Shown here: positions 1 through 7,922 of the stretch, piece after piece
Position numbering within the stretch: the stretch's first letter is position 1
Layout: each line of letters opens with the position of its first letter
Assembly: GCF_000225345.1 (NCBI RefSeq)
Contig: NC_015977.1
Coordinates: 1,285,501 to 1,349,500 of the forward strand
DNA from: Roseburia hominis A2-183
Lineage (GTDB): Bacteria > Bacillota > Clostridia > Lachnospirales > Lachnospiraceae
DNA length: 64,000 bases
Direction: 5' to 3'
Notes under the pieces: model-generated
Told to the model about the DNA's origin: nothing
Databases searched by the model: none
What the model saw: only the letters and a program-made list of their open reading frames with translations
Made by a program: the position numbers and the translations under genes

Positions 1-9
1 GAAGGCGCT

Positions 10-15
10 TATAAT
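10..15 (+). promoter_or_regulatory. Candidate -10 box of the promoter for the GNAT gene
   Basis: A TATAAT hexamer lies 38 bases before the first start codon. The matching -35 box would fall before or at the window edge, so only half of the promoter can be seen. Confidence 0.35.
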
Positions 16-53
16 GTGTTCTGATAAGAGAACGGCGCAGGGAGGAAGAGAAG

Positions 54-536
54 ATGATCATAAGACATGCGGCAATGGAGGACTTAAAGGCGGTTACAGA
101 GCTGGAAGCAAAGTGCTTTCCTGCGGCGGAAGCGGCGGGGAGAGCGGCATTTTTCGATCGGCTGGCAAGTTTTCCTGATCATTTCTGGCTGCTCTACGAG
201 GATGAAAAACTGGTATCCATGATTAACGGCATGGCAACCGACGAGGAGCATCTGACCGACGCGATGTATGAACATGCCGATATGCACAGCAAGGATGGTG
301 CGTGGCAGATGATCTTTGGTGTGGCGACGGACCCCGCAGAGCAGGGAAAGGGATATGCGGCAGCGCTGATGCGCAGGGTAATTGCGGATACAAAGTCACA
401 GGGGAAAAAGGGACTGGTGCTGACCTGTAAGGAGAGGCTGCTTTCGTTTTACGGGCAGTTCGGCTACCGGAATGAGGGGGTATCCGGATCGGAACACGGA
501 GGCGCTGTGTGGTATGAAATGCGTCTGACTTTTTAG
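54..536 (+). CDS. GNAT family N-acetyltransferase
   Basis: Acetyl-CoA dependent N-acetyltransferase of the GNAT fold, 160 residues, the usual single-domain length. The acetyl-CoA binding motif A is visible near residues 97-107 (DPAEQGKGYAAAL, the Q-x-x-G-x-G/A signature), followed by a C-terminal strand region around FYGQFGYRNEG typical of motif B. The start has a clear GGAGG site eight bases upstream. The next gene begins 15 bases after the stop, so the two are probably cotranscribed. The substrate cannot be told from sequence; an amino group on a small molecule or a protein is equally possible. Confidence 0.85.
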   Translation: MIIRHAAMEDLKAVTELEAKCFPAAEAAGRAAFFDRLASFPDHFWLLYEDEKLVSMINGMATDEEHLTDAMYEHADMHSKDGAWQMIFGVATDPAEQGKGYAAALMRRVIADTKSQGKKGLVLTCKERLLSFYGQFGYRNEGVSGSEHGGAVWYEMRLTF

Positions 537-551
537 AATAAGGAGAAAAAC

Positions 552-779
552 ATGGAAGAATATCTGATCAAAAATACAACAAGAGAACAGCGGGAGCAGA
601 TCGTAAAAGATTCCCTGGGATACAGTGAGTTAGGATGCGATGATGCCATGGACGGGTATGATATGTATCTGCCTTATATTGAGGGAATCAAGGAACTTCG
701 TGAGATCACGATGGAATATCAGGCGCAGTATGTGCGTGATATGGAGCGCGAGGAGCGCGGGCGCTGCAATCTGTACTAG
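552..779 (+). CDS. Small conserved-looking protein of unknown function
   Basis: 75-residue soluble, acidic protein with no membrane segment and no motif I recognise. It has a ribosome site (AAGGAG) at the right distance, follows the acetyltransferase by 15 bases, and ends just before a strong terminator, so it is a believable last gene of a two-gene unit. The N-terminal half carries a short run rich in Lys/Glu and the middle a YDMYLPYIEGI segment. I cannot assign a function. Confidence 0.6.
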   Translation: MEEYLIKNTTREQREQIVKDSLGYSELGCDDAMDGYDMYLPYIEGIKELREITMEYQAQYVRDMEREERGRCNLY

Positions 780-835
780 AAACGGTGCCATTTTTCCTTC
801 AAGAAACATCAAAATATAACCTTGAAATTATCATA

Positions 836-890
836 AGAACCCGTGAGAACATATCTGAATTGCGGAGATGTTCTCACGGGTTCTTTTTTT
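836..890 (+). terminator. Rho-independent terminator
   Basis: A 17-bp perfect stem (AGAACCCGTGAGAACAT and its complement) encloses a short loop and runs into seven T. It ends the acetyltransferase unit. Confidence 0.9.
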
Positions 891-926
891 CAAAATCTTT
901 AAAAATGTAAAAAAAGAAAAAACTTG

Positions 927-965
927 TACACTAAGTGTATATGATCAGCAGAAACATATACACTA
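927..965 (+). promoter_or_regulatory. Inverted repeat, candidate operator upstream of the LevR-like gene
   Basis: AGTGTATATG at 934-943 and CATATACACT at 955-964 form a 10-bp inverted repeat with an 11-base spacer. The heptamer TACACTA occurs at 927-933, again at 959-965 and once more at 1090-1096, directly before the -35 box of the promoter at 1104. Repetition next to a promoter suggests a regulator binding site, possibly autoregulation by the LevR-like protein. The rest of 891-1103 is A-rich and holds no convincing gene. Confidence 0.4.
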
Positions 966-1103
966 AATAAGCGGAGAAAGAAGCGACAGGAAGAAAAGAA
1001 GCGGATTATTGGAAAAAACAGACAAAAAGAGAGTTGAAAAAGAAAGCATTTTGTATGAAAATGAGTATAGATGAAGGATACAAAATTTATACACTATGTG
1101 AAA

Positions 1104-1132
1104 TTGACAGTCAGAAAGAAAAAACATATAGT
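1104..1132 (+). promoter_or_regulatory. Sigma-A promoter of the LevR-like/PTS operon
   Basis: TTGACA and TATAGT with a 17-base spacer, giving a leader of about 35 bases before the start at 1174. No sigma-54 -24/-12 element is visible here. Confidence 0.7.
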
Positions 1133-1173
1133 AAGCGTATCGAAGAGATCAGCGATTTCTTATGAGGAACCAT

Positions 1174-3330
1174 ATGAAGGGAAACAGAGAGCAGATATAC
1201 GAATTTGTAAAACTCCACAGCTCCGTGAATGCCAATCACGGGATCTCTACTAATGAGATCGCAGAGGCACTCGGAATGCAGCGCACCAACGTCAGCACTG
1301 CACTGGGCGAACTCCTCCGGGAAGACAGGGTAAAAAAGAGCAGCAGCCGGCCGGTCTTATATTCGCTGACGGAAGCGTTTGCGGATGAGGAGGGAGCGTT
1401 CCGGGAACTGGTGGGATATGACGGCAGTTTAAAATACGCCGTTCAGCTTGCCAGGGCGGCACTTTTGTATCCGCACCGCGGACTGAATGTTCTTCTGATC
1501 GGAAGAGAGGGAAGCGGCAGAAAATACATGGCGGAAGTGATGCACAAAGCTGCCGTACAGCAGGGACTGGTTGCGGAACAGGCGCCGTTTGTAATGTGTG
1601 ACTGCATGGATTTCGGAGCGGACGATACGGCAACGATCGCAGAACTGCTCGGAGACGGCGTGCAGGGAGGAATGCTCGCGGAGGCAGCCACGGGAATCCT
1701 GTTTTTACATAAGGTACAGTTCCTGTCGGTGAACGTCAGACGTAAGCTGCTCCGCTGTTTTGTGGAGGCGGAGGATGCGCGGGAACTGCCGATGATTTTT
1801 CTATCCTGCGACGACAAGGCGCTGGATGTGATTTCCATGCTGGAAGACCACGTGCTGGCGGAGATCCGGCTCCCGTCCCTTACGGAGCGTCCGCTTCCAG
1901 AGCGGCGGAAGCTGCTGGAACATTTTCTGGTGGCGGAGGCATGCAGAACGAAGCGCACGATCACGCTGGAGTCCGAGGTGCTCACCTGCCTGATGCTGTT
2001 CCCTTGTGAAAAGGAGATACTGACCTTAAAGACACAGATCCGGAAAGCCTGCATGAATGCTTATCTGCGGGACTACATGGATCACGGGGGAGAACTTCAC
2101 CTCTACATCAGCGACTTTGATCCGTCTGTGCGCAAGGGATTCTTAAACTACCGCGCGGACAAGGAGGCGGTGGATGCGCTGGTAAAACCGCAGATGCGCT
2201 ATTTCTATCAGGAAGGGGGCGTGACGGTACTTGCACCGGAAATGCCGCCTGCCGAGGAGACGCAGGTCAGCGAGCCACAGATCCGGACGGACGAACCGTC
2301 GCCGGTACTTTTATTTGTCTTTTACGGACAGGGAGTCGCGCGGGCACTCTCAGATACCATCGAGGAGCAGCTTCACCGCGGAAACGTGTATGCCGTTGAC
2401 ATTCCTTACGAACAGAAGGATGAACAGACCTACGAGTTGCTGCGGCAAAAACTGCTCGCGATCGATAGAGGGGCGGGAGTCCTTGCCGTGTATGACCAGA
2501 AGGTATTGCAGCAGATGTTGTATACAATTTCCTGCGAGACAGGAACACAGCTCCGCGCGGTAGCGCTTCCGGTCACAAGATTCGGAATGGAGTGGTCGAA
2601 GGGGGCGGCAATCGCCGATGGGGTGGACCGGGTTTACCGGATGGCGGCAGAGTCGCTCGGGGCGCTGCGGCATTCCCCAAAAAAAGTAATCGTTACGCTC
2701 TGCACCACAAGTGAGGGTGTTGCGCTGCAGATGAAGCAGTATCTCATCCAGCATAAAGCCTGCACGGACGCGGAGGTGATTGCCTTATCCTTATCGGACC
2801 GGAACCTGCTGCGGGAAAAACTGCTGGAACTTATGCAGGGAGCAGTGATCCTGTGTATTATCGGAACGTATGATCCGGACATTCTGGCGATTCCGTTTCT
2901 GTCAGCGGCGGATGTGCTGGCGGTGCCGGTGGAGCGTCTGCCGGAGCTTTTGCGCACACAGCGCATGGAAAAGGCGGAGGTTGATTTTGATGAAATGTTC
3001 CGCTGTCTGGGCGATCATCTGGAATATGTGGACATCGGCCGCTTAAAGGAGGCGCTCATGGAACTGGCGGAGCAGATTGAGGGAAAATATCCGATGTCGT
3101 TAGATACCAAGACAGGACTTGTGATGCACATTGCCTGCGCAGTCAACCGGATTGCGGGAAGGGGCGTTTCCATAGAGAATCCGCACCGCGAGGAAATTGT
3201 GCAGAAGTATCACGGGGTATACCGGGATCTGCGAAAATATGTAGCGCCGGTCGAGCGGAAATTCCACATGATTTTTTCCGATGACGAGATGGCGAACATC
3301 ATTTCCATACTGATGCAGATTCAGGAATGA
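1174..3330 (+). CDS. LevR-like PRD/EIIA-domain transcriptional regulator with degenerate AAA+ domain
   Basis: About 718 residues arranged like LevR-family regulators: N-terminal winged helix (about 1-65), AAA+ region (about 80-320), EIIA-Man-like domain (about 375-500) and a C-terminal PRD (about 600-715). The catalytic features are missing. The P-loop is GREGSGRKY (110-118), lacking the normal GKT/S. Walker B is GILFLHK (174-180) instead of GILFLDE. No GAFTGA sigma-54 contact motif is present. Tyr384 stands where the EIIA phospho-His is expected. One PRD histidine remains (His652, MHIACAVNRI); the second appears lost. It probably works as a sigma-A dependent DNA-binding regulator modulated by PRD phosphorylation. 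The ATG at 1174 has TGAGG six bases upstream; an in-frame ATG at 1162 has a poorer site. It heads the PTS genes. Confidence 0.8.
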   Translation: MKGNREQIYEFVKLHSSVNANHGISTNEIAEALGMQRTNVSTALGELLREDRVKKSSSRPVLYSLTEAFADEEGAFRELVGYDGSLKYAVQLARAALLYPHRGLNVLLIGREGSGRKYMAEVMHKAAVQQGLVAEQAPFVMCDCMDFGADDTATIAELLGDGVQGGMLAEAATGILFLHKVQFLSVNVRRKLLRCFVEAEDARELPMIFLSCDDKALDVISMLEDHVLAEIRLPSLTERPLPERRKLLEHFLVAEACRTKRTITLESEVLTCLMLFPCEKEILTLKTQIRKACMNAYLRDYMDHGGELHLYISDFDPSVRKGFLNYRADKEAVDALVKPQMRYFYQEGGVTVLAPEMPPAEETQVSEPQIRTDEPSPVLLFVFYGQGVARALSDTIEEQLHRGNVYAVDIPYEQKDEQTYELLRQKLLAIDRGAGVLAVYDQKVLQQMLYTISCETGTQLRAVALPVTRFGMEWSKGAAIADGVDRVYRMAAESLGALRHSPKKVIVTLCTTSEGVALQMKQYLIQHKACTDAEVIALSLSDRNLLREKLLELMQGAVILCIIGTYDPDILAIPFLSAADVLAVPVERLPELLRTQRMEKAEVDFDEMFRCLGDHLEYVDIGRLKEALMELAEQIEGKYPMSLDTKTGLVMHIACAVNRIAGRGVSIENPHREEIVQKYHGVYRDLRKYVAPVERKFHMIFSDDEMANIISILMQIQE

Positions 3331-3358
3331 GACAGAGTCGGTCACGGAGGTGAGCAGG

Positions 3359-3706
3359 ATGGATGAAATCGATGAGACAGAACAGCAAAGAGAAGCAGCG
3401 ATGGAGATCATTGCGAAGGCAGGTGCGGCGAAAAGCTGTGCATTCGCAGCGATTCATAGAGCTAAGGACTTTGATTTTGCGGGAGCCGCGGAGCAGTTGG
3501 ACGAGGCGGAACGCTATGCCACGGAAGCACATAAGGTGCACACCGATCTTCTGGTACGGGAGGCGGGCGGACAGCAGACAGACGCAGGACTGCTGATGAC
3601 ACACGCGCAGGACCATTTCATGATGGCGACGCTGGCGCAGGAAATGGCGGAGGAGATCGTGGATGTCTACCGTGCGCTTGAGGAGGCAAAAGGAGGCAGC
3701 CGATGA
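3359..3706 (+). CDS. PTS EIIA component, lactose/cellobiose family
   Basis: 115-residue EIIA of the Lac/Cel family, a trimeric all-helical phosphocarrier that passes phosphate from HPr to EIIB. The diagnostic THAQDHFM segment near residues 81-88 keeps the phospho-accepting His and the neighbouring DH. Length is normal for the family. The ATG at 3359 lies eight bases after GGAGG; a GTG nine bases earlier would sit on top of that site. The gene starts 28 bases after the regulator and overlaps the EIIB gene by four bases (ATGA), so translation is probably coupled. The usual EIIC partner is absent nearby. Confidence 0.85.
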   Translation: MDEIDETEQQREAAMEIIAKAGAAKSCAFAAIHRAKDFDFAGAAEQLDEAERYATEAHKVHTDLLVREAGGQQTDAGLLMTHAQDHFMMATLAQEMAEEIVDVYRALEEAKGGSR

Positions 3707-4011
3707 AGATATTACTTGTCTGCAGCGCGGGAATGTCGACCGACATTCTGCGCGGGGAACTGATAAAATATGCAAAAAAGGAACAGATTCCGCTGGAAGT
3801 AAAGGCCGTCGGGGTACATGCCTACAGGGAATGCTGCACGGGGTATGATGTGATCCTTCTGGGACCGCAGATTGCATACCGCAGGGAAAAGATTGCGGCG
3901 GAGTGCGGAAATCTGCCGGTGCTTGCCATTGCGCCGGGGGACTATGCCGCGGGAAATGCCGCACACATACTGGAACAGGTAGAGACCACACTGCGTGGAT
4001 TAGATGAATAA
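3703..4011 (+). CDS. PTS EIIB component, lactose/cellobiose family
   Basis: 102-residue cytoplasmic EIIB domain. The phosphocysteine loop is plain at the N-terminus: LLVCSAGMST with Cys7. The remainder (YDVILLGPQIAYRREKIAAE) matches the Cel-type EIIB fold. It normally takes phosphate from EIIA and gives it to a sugar bound by EIIC, but no EIIC gene lies in this window. The start overlaps the EIIA stop by four bases and has its own AGGAGG. Enzyme I follows 24 bases downstream. Confidence 0.87.
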   Translation: MKILLVCSAGMSTDILRGELIKYAKKEQIPLEVKAVGVHAYRECCTGYDVILLGPQIAYRREKIAAECGNLPVLAIAPGDYAAGNAAHILEQVETTLRGLDE

Positions 4012-4035
4012 GCGAAGAATGAAAGGAGAATGCAT

Positions 4036-5649
4036 ATGATTTGTATCGAGGGAAAAACCGCTTTTAGCGGAATCGCAATCGGCCCGATCCGGGAGTTTGC
4101 CAAGAAGAGCAGCGCGGTGAGAAGATCACATGTTGATGATACCGCAGCTGAGTGTATACGCTTTGAGGAGGCAAAAAAAGTCGCGATGGAGGAGCTGGGA
4201 GCACTCTATGACAAAGCGGTAAAGGAAGTCGGAGAGGACAATGCAGCGATCTTCGAGGTACATCAGATGATGCTGGACGATGAGGATTACTGCGATTCCA
4301 TCCGCAACATTATCACGACACAGGAGGTCAATGCAGAGTTTGCCGTTGCTACGACAGGGGACAATTTTGCAGCGATGTTCGCCGGCATGGATGACGAGTA
4401 CATGAAGGCGCGTTCGGCGGATGTCAAGGATATTTCCGAGCGCCTGATCGCCGTGTTGCATCACGGCAGCGGCGCGCAGTCCATGGAGATGGAGCAGGCG
4501 ATCATTCTGGCGGACGATCTGGCACCGAGTGAGACGATCCAGCTTGACCGTTCCAAGGTGCTGGCGTTTGTGACGAGAGAAGGATCGACGAATTCCCACA
4601 CCGCAATCCTTGCCCGCACAATGAACATTCCTGCACTGGTATGTACGCCGGTAGCGGACGGCATGGACGGCAAAATGGCGATTGTGGACGGCATGGCAGG
4701 CAAAATCATCATTGAGCCGGAGGAGAGCGTCCTGGCGGAGTATCAGAAGAAGAAAGAAGACGAGAGCAAACGCAAAGAACTGTTATCGGCATTGAAGGGC
4801 AAGCCGACCGCAACAAAATCCGGCAAATCCATTAAGCTGTACGCGAATATCGGCGGCATCGGCGACGTTGGCGCGGCGTTAATGAACGATGCGGAGGGAA
4901 TCGGTCTGTTCCGCAGTGAATTCTTATATCTGCAGAATGACCATTATCCGACGGAGGAGGAGCAGTTTTCCGCATACAAGAGCGTTGCGGAGATGATGGG
5001 TGGCAGAAAAGTTATCATCCGTACGTTGGACATTGGTGCAGATAAAAAGATCGACTACTTTAATCTGGACAAAGAGGATAACCCGGCGCTCGGCTACCGC
5101 GCAGTGCGCATCTGCCTGGATCGTCCGGAGATTTTTAAGACACAGCTTCGCGCGCTGTACCGTGCGAGTGCGTTCGGCAACATTGCCATCATGGTGCCGA
5201 TGATTATTTCCGTCTGGGAGGTACAGAAGGTCAAGGAGATCATGGCGGAGATCCGTGCAGAACTTGATGCACAGAAGATCCCTTACGGCAAGGTGGAGTT
5301 CGGTATTATGATCGAGACACCGGCGGCAGTCATCATTGCCGATGAACTGGCAAAGGAAGTGGACTTTTTCAGTATCGGAACCAACGATCTGACACAGTAT
5401 ACACTGGCAATCGACAGGCAGAATGCAAAGCTTGATATGTTCTATGATTCCCACCATCCGGCAGTGCTTAAGATGATTCAGATGGTCATCGACAGTGCGC
5501 ATAAGGAGGGTATCTGGGCAGGAATCTGCGGGGAACTCGGCGCAGATACAACATTGACGGAACAGTTCGTTGCGATGGGAATCGACGAATTGTCCGTATC
5601 ACCTGCGATGGTACTTCCGGTGCGCGAGCGCGTTGTCGGAATGGAGTAA
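4036..5649 (+). CDS. ptsP: Phosphoenolpyruvate-protein phosphotransferase (PTS enzyme I)
   Basis: Enzyme I takes phosphate from phosphoenolpyruvate and passes it to HPr. The phospho-histidine motif is NSHTAILAR (His188), the PEP-binding barrel follows (IGLFRSEFLYL, IGTNDLTQYTLA), and the catalytic Cys498 lies in ICGELGAD. At 537 residues it is somewhat shorter than the usual 570 or so, mainly at the C-terminal end. The ATG at 4036 is seven bases from AAAGGAG; the ATG at 4030 is too close. It is grouped with its own HPr, EIIA and EIIB, so it may serve this unit rather than general sugar uptake; a second general enzyme I elsewhere cannot be excluded. The symbol ptsI would be equally valid. Confidence 0.93.
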   Translation: MICIEGKTAFSGIAIGPIREFAKKSSAVRRSHVDDTAAECIRFEEAKKVAMEELGALYDKAVKEVGEDNAAIFEVHQMMLDDEDYCDSIRNIITTQEVNAEFAVATTGDNFAAMFAGMDDEYMKARSADVKDISERLIAVLHHGSGAQSMEMEQAIILADDLAPSETIQLDRSKVLAFVTREGSTNSHTAILARTMNIPALVCTPVADGMDGKMAIVDGMAGKIIIEPEESVLAEYQKKKEDESKRKELLSALKGKPTATKSGKSIKLYANIGGIGDVGAALMNDAEGIGLFRSEFLYLQNDHYPTEEEQFSAYKSVAEMMGGRKVIIRTLDIGADKKIDYFNLDKEDNPALGYRAVRICLDRPEIFKTQLRALYRASAFGNIAIMVPMIISVWEVQKVKEIMAEIRAELDAQKIPYGKVEFGIMIETPAAVIIADELAKEVDFFSIGTNDLTQYTLAIDRQNAKLDMFYDSHHPAVLKMIQMVIDSAHKEGIWAGICGELGADTTLTEQFVAMGIDELSVSPAMVLPVRERVVGME

Positions 5650-5691
5650 ATAAAAGCCACATAAATTAAGAAAAGAAAGGAAATGGAAAAC

Positions 5692-5949
5692 ATGAAAACA
5701 TTTGATTACACCGTAAAAGACGAACTTGGAATTCACGCAAGACCTGCAGGTCTTCTGGTAAAAGAGGCAAAGAACTTCACCAGCAAGATCACCATCAAGA
5801 AGGGTGAGAAGGAAGTGGACGCTACCAGAGTGATGGCAGTGATGGCGCTTGGCGTAAAGCAGGGCGAGACAGTGACCGTCAACGTGGACGGCGCGGATGA
5901 GGATGCCGCTGTTGCAGCGATGAAGGCATTCTTCGAGAAAGAACTGTAA
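5692..5949 (+). CDS. HPr-family phosphocarrier lacking the regulatory serine
   Basis: 85-residue HPr. Starting at the ATG at 5692 puts the catalytic histidine exactly at position 15 (GIHARPAG), which supports this start over the ATG at 5683, only one base after its ribosome site. At position 46, where Firmicute HPr carries the Ser phosphorylated by HPr kinase, the codon encodes Arg (DATRVMAVMALG). The protein should still carry PEP-derived phosphate but should not act as a Ser-P corepressor of CcpA. It is the last gene of the operon, followed by a terminator. Confidence 0.9.
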   Translation: MKTFDYTVKDELGIHARPAGLLVKEAKNFTSKITIKKGEKEVDATRVMAVMALGVKQGETVTVNVDGADEDAAVAAMKAFFEKEL

Positions 5950-5967
5950 AATCTGAAAAAAGAGTAG

Positions 5968-6004
5968 CTCCGGCGGATTCGTAAGAGTCTGCCGGAGTTT
6001 TTTT
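5968..6004 (+). terminator. Rho-independent terminator of the PTS operon
   Basis: CTCCGGCGGA pairs with TCTGCCGGAG around a short loop and runs into seven T. The T tract touches the left end of the giant palindrome that follows. Confidence 0.9.
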
Positions 6005-6607
6005 ATGGGGCTGCCGCGATAAGCATAGACCTCTTTGGGGTGATAAGTAATATTATTAGAATAGTAGAGCACAAAAAAGTTCCAGAATAAACATGCGACG
6101 GCAAATTCTTTGAAGCAAAATTCATGTATTTCTTCCATGCCGCAGTTGGCATCCCATTCCGTGTCTTTGCCACGTTTGAACACTCCCGGAGTGTGTCCGA
6201 CAAGCCACAGACAATGGGCGGACTTTCTGGTGTCCCTAATGGCACCTCTTCACAGACAATATAAAACCGCGCGAACCGAACTCGCCGGCATCTGCTATTG
6301 AAAATATGGCAGATGCCGACTCAGACAGCGGCTTCGCGCGGTTATGTTTTGTTCAGAGGTGCCATAAGGGACACACACAAAAGTCCTACAAATTGTCTGC
6401 CGGCTTGTGGACACAGTCCGTGGAGTGCTCCAAACTTGGAAAGACATGGATCATCACAGATGTCATCTGCGGCATGGTTAGAAATACCGGATTTTGCGTT
6501 CAGAATTTGTTGCCGCATGTTTATCTGGAACTTTTAAATATCTGTTTCTAATAATATTACTTATCAGAGCAAAGCGTAATATGCTTATTGCGGCAGCCCC
6601 ATAAAAA
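6000..6607. repeat. Giant imperfect palindrome (about 600 bp, two arms of about 300 bp)
   Basis: The whole interval reads as one long inverted repeat. The outer ends match exactly (TTTTTATGGGGCTGCCGC against its complement at 6590-6607). Further shared blocks include GATAAGTAATATTATTAGAA, AAAGTTCCAGA, TAAACATGCG, CCATGCCGCAG, ACAAGCC, ATGGCACCTCT and ACCGCGCGAA. The apex near 6288-6318 is GGCATCTGC and GCAGATGCC around a short loop. By eye roughly three quarters of positions pair, with several internal loops. The short open frames inside resemble no protein I know. It may be a MITE-like or decayed mobile element; the GGGGCTGCCGC ends recall IS1182-type termini. A long-hairpin RNA is the alternative. 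This accounts for the gene-free stretch 5950-6665. Confidence 0.85.
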
Positions 6608-6665
6608 CGCTCCTCTGTACATGTGAAGTGGGATTTGGTAGAATAAGGGATATGAAAAATGATGC

Positions 6666-6695
6666 TTGACAAGAAGAAAATAGTTAGGATAAACT
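6666..6695 (+). promoter_or_regulatory. Sigma-A promoter of the HD-GYP/ABC operon
   Basis: TTGACA and TAAACT with an 18-base spacer, about 30 bases before the first gene of the operon, and just outside the palindrome. Confidence 0.6.
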
Positions 6696-6725
6696 AATTC
6701 GGCGGATAAAAGGAGCGGGAGACAA

Positions 6726-7919
6726 ATGAAGCTGTTTCGGGGAGCGGTAGATACGATAAAAAGAGTGTACCGGTATGAGAAGACAACCGGCATGGATGTT
6801 GGGGCACTGCAGGGGGTCATGCTGATCTTTGCGGTGGTGTTGTTTCTGATTGACATTGAGAATTTCCGGCTGGGAAAGTATGTCATCGGAATTGTGACAC
6901 TGGTCGTGGGAATTGTGAGCGTGACGGCGGTGTTTGTAATCCGGCGGTTCCAGAAGGTGGTTCTCGTGTGTCGGATTGCGGTCTTTTTGTTCCTGCTGCT
7001 GGCGGCTGCCATTCTGTACGCGGGTGCGAATGACGGCTTTTCCCTGCTGTGGTATCTGCTGCTGCCGGTTATCACGCTGGTTCCGCTTGGAATGCCATTT
7101 GGGGCGCCGGTGTGCATCGGATTTGGTCTGATGATTATGACTTTTTTCTGGACGCCGCTTGCGGATATATTAAGGTATGATTATCCGAGGGATTATCGGG
7201 TGTTCTATCCGATTTTTTACTGGGGATTCTGCCTGATGGATGTGGCGATGGATATTTTTTACAAAAATTATCAGATCCGGCAGCGCCAGAATGAGGAAAA
7301 TCTGGAGAATGAGGTGCAGGAGGCGGTTGCGGGCACGAAGAATCTGATGATTCACTCAGTCACGGCGATCAGCCAGCTGATCGATGCCAAGGACCGTTAC
7401 ACGAGAGAACACTCCCAGCGTGTGGCGGAGTATTCCAGGCTGATCGCGGATTATATGCGGGGAGGCTGCGCATCAGGGGAGGAACTGGAACTGATCTACC
7501 GCAGCGGTCTGCTTCATGACATCGGCAAGATTGCGGTGCCGGACGCCGTTTTAAATAAGCCGGAACGGCTGACGGATGAAGAGTACGAGGTGATGAAAAA
7601 ACATACGGTCTGGGGCAGAGAGATCTTATCCGGTCTGGAGTTTTTGCCGCAGGCGGATCTGGGCGCGACATACCATCACGAGCGGTACGACGGAAGCGGC
7701 TATCCTTATGGCATGCACGGGGAGGAGCTTCCGGAGATGGTCCGCATTATCAGTGCGGCGGATGCGTTAGACGCGATGAATTCCAATCGCTGTTACAGAA
7801 AGCACTGTGACAGGGATTACATTATCGGCGAATTCCGAAAGGGAGCCGGGAAACAGTTTGACGCCGGAGTGGCGCAGGCGGTTGTTGCATTGATCGAGGA
7901 AGGCAGGATTACGGTATAA
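6726..7919 (+). CDS. Membrane-bound HD-GYP domain protein, likely c-di-GMP phosphodiesterase
   Basis: 397 residues. The N-terminal half (about 25-185) contains five to six hydrophobic segments, so it is membrane anchored. The C-terminal HD-GYP domain is intact: HSQRVAEYS, LLHDIGKIAVPD with the HD pair at 264-265 and Lys268, then HHERYDGSGYPYG with GYP at 325-327, and IISAADALDAM. These residues bind the metals and the c-di-GMP phosphates in the family, so hydrolysis of c-di-GMP is the likely reaction. No sensory domain is recognised in the membrane part. The next gene begins three bases after the stop. Confidence 0.88.
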   Translation: MKLFRGAVDTIKRVYRYEKTTGMDVGALQGVMLIFAVVLFLIDIENFRLGKYVIGIVTLVVGIVSVTAVFVIRRFQKVVLVCRIAVFLFLLLAAAILYAGANDGFSLLWYLLLPVITLVPLGMPFGAPVCIGFGLMIMTFFWTPLADILRYDYPRDYRVFYPIFYWGFCLMDVAMDIFYKNYQIRQRQNEENLENEVQEAVAGTKNLMIHSVTAISQLIDAKDRYTREHSQRVAEYSRLIADYMRGGCASGEELELIYRSGLLHDIGKIAVPDAVLNKPERLTDEEYEVMKKHTVWGREILSGLEFLPQADLGATYHHERYDGSGYPYGMHGEELPEMVRIISAADALDAMNSNRCYRKHCDRDYIIGEFRKGAGKQFDAGVAQAVVALIEEGRITV

Positions 7920-7922
7920 AGG

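Noticed and set aside
891..1161. Search for a sigma-54 promoter before the LevR-like operon.
   Set aside because: No TGGCAC/TTGC pair at the required spacing; a clear sigma-A promoter is present instead.
1071..1253. 60-codon frame upstream of the LevR-like gene.
   Set aside because: It overlaps the promoter and the regulator start, and its sequence is dominated by Lys/Arg from A-rich DNA.
6110..6551. Short open frames inside the palindrome (6110-6301, 6298-6537, 6306-6551).
   Set aside because: They follow from the inverted repeat, have no ribosome site and resemble no known protein or transposase.
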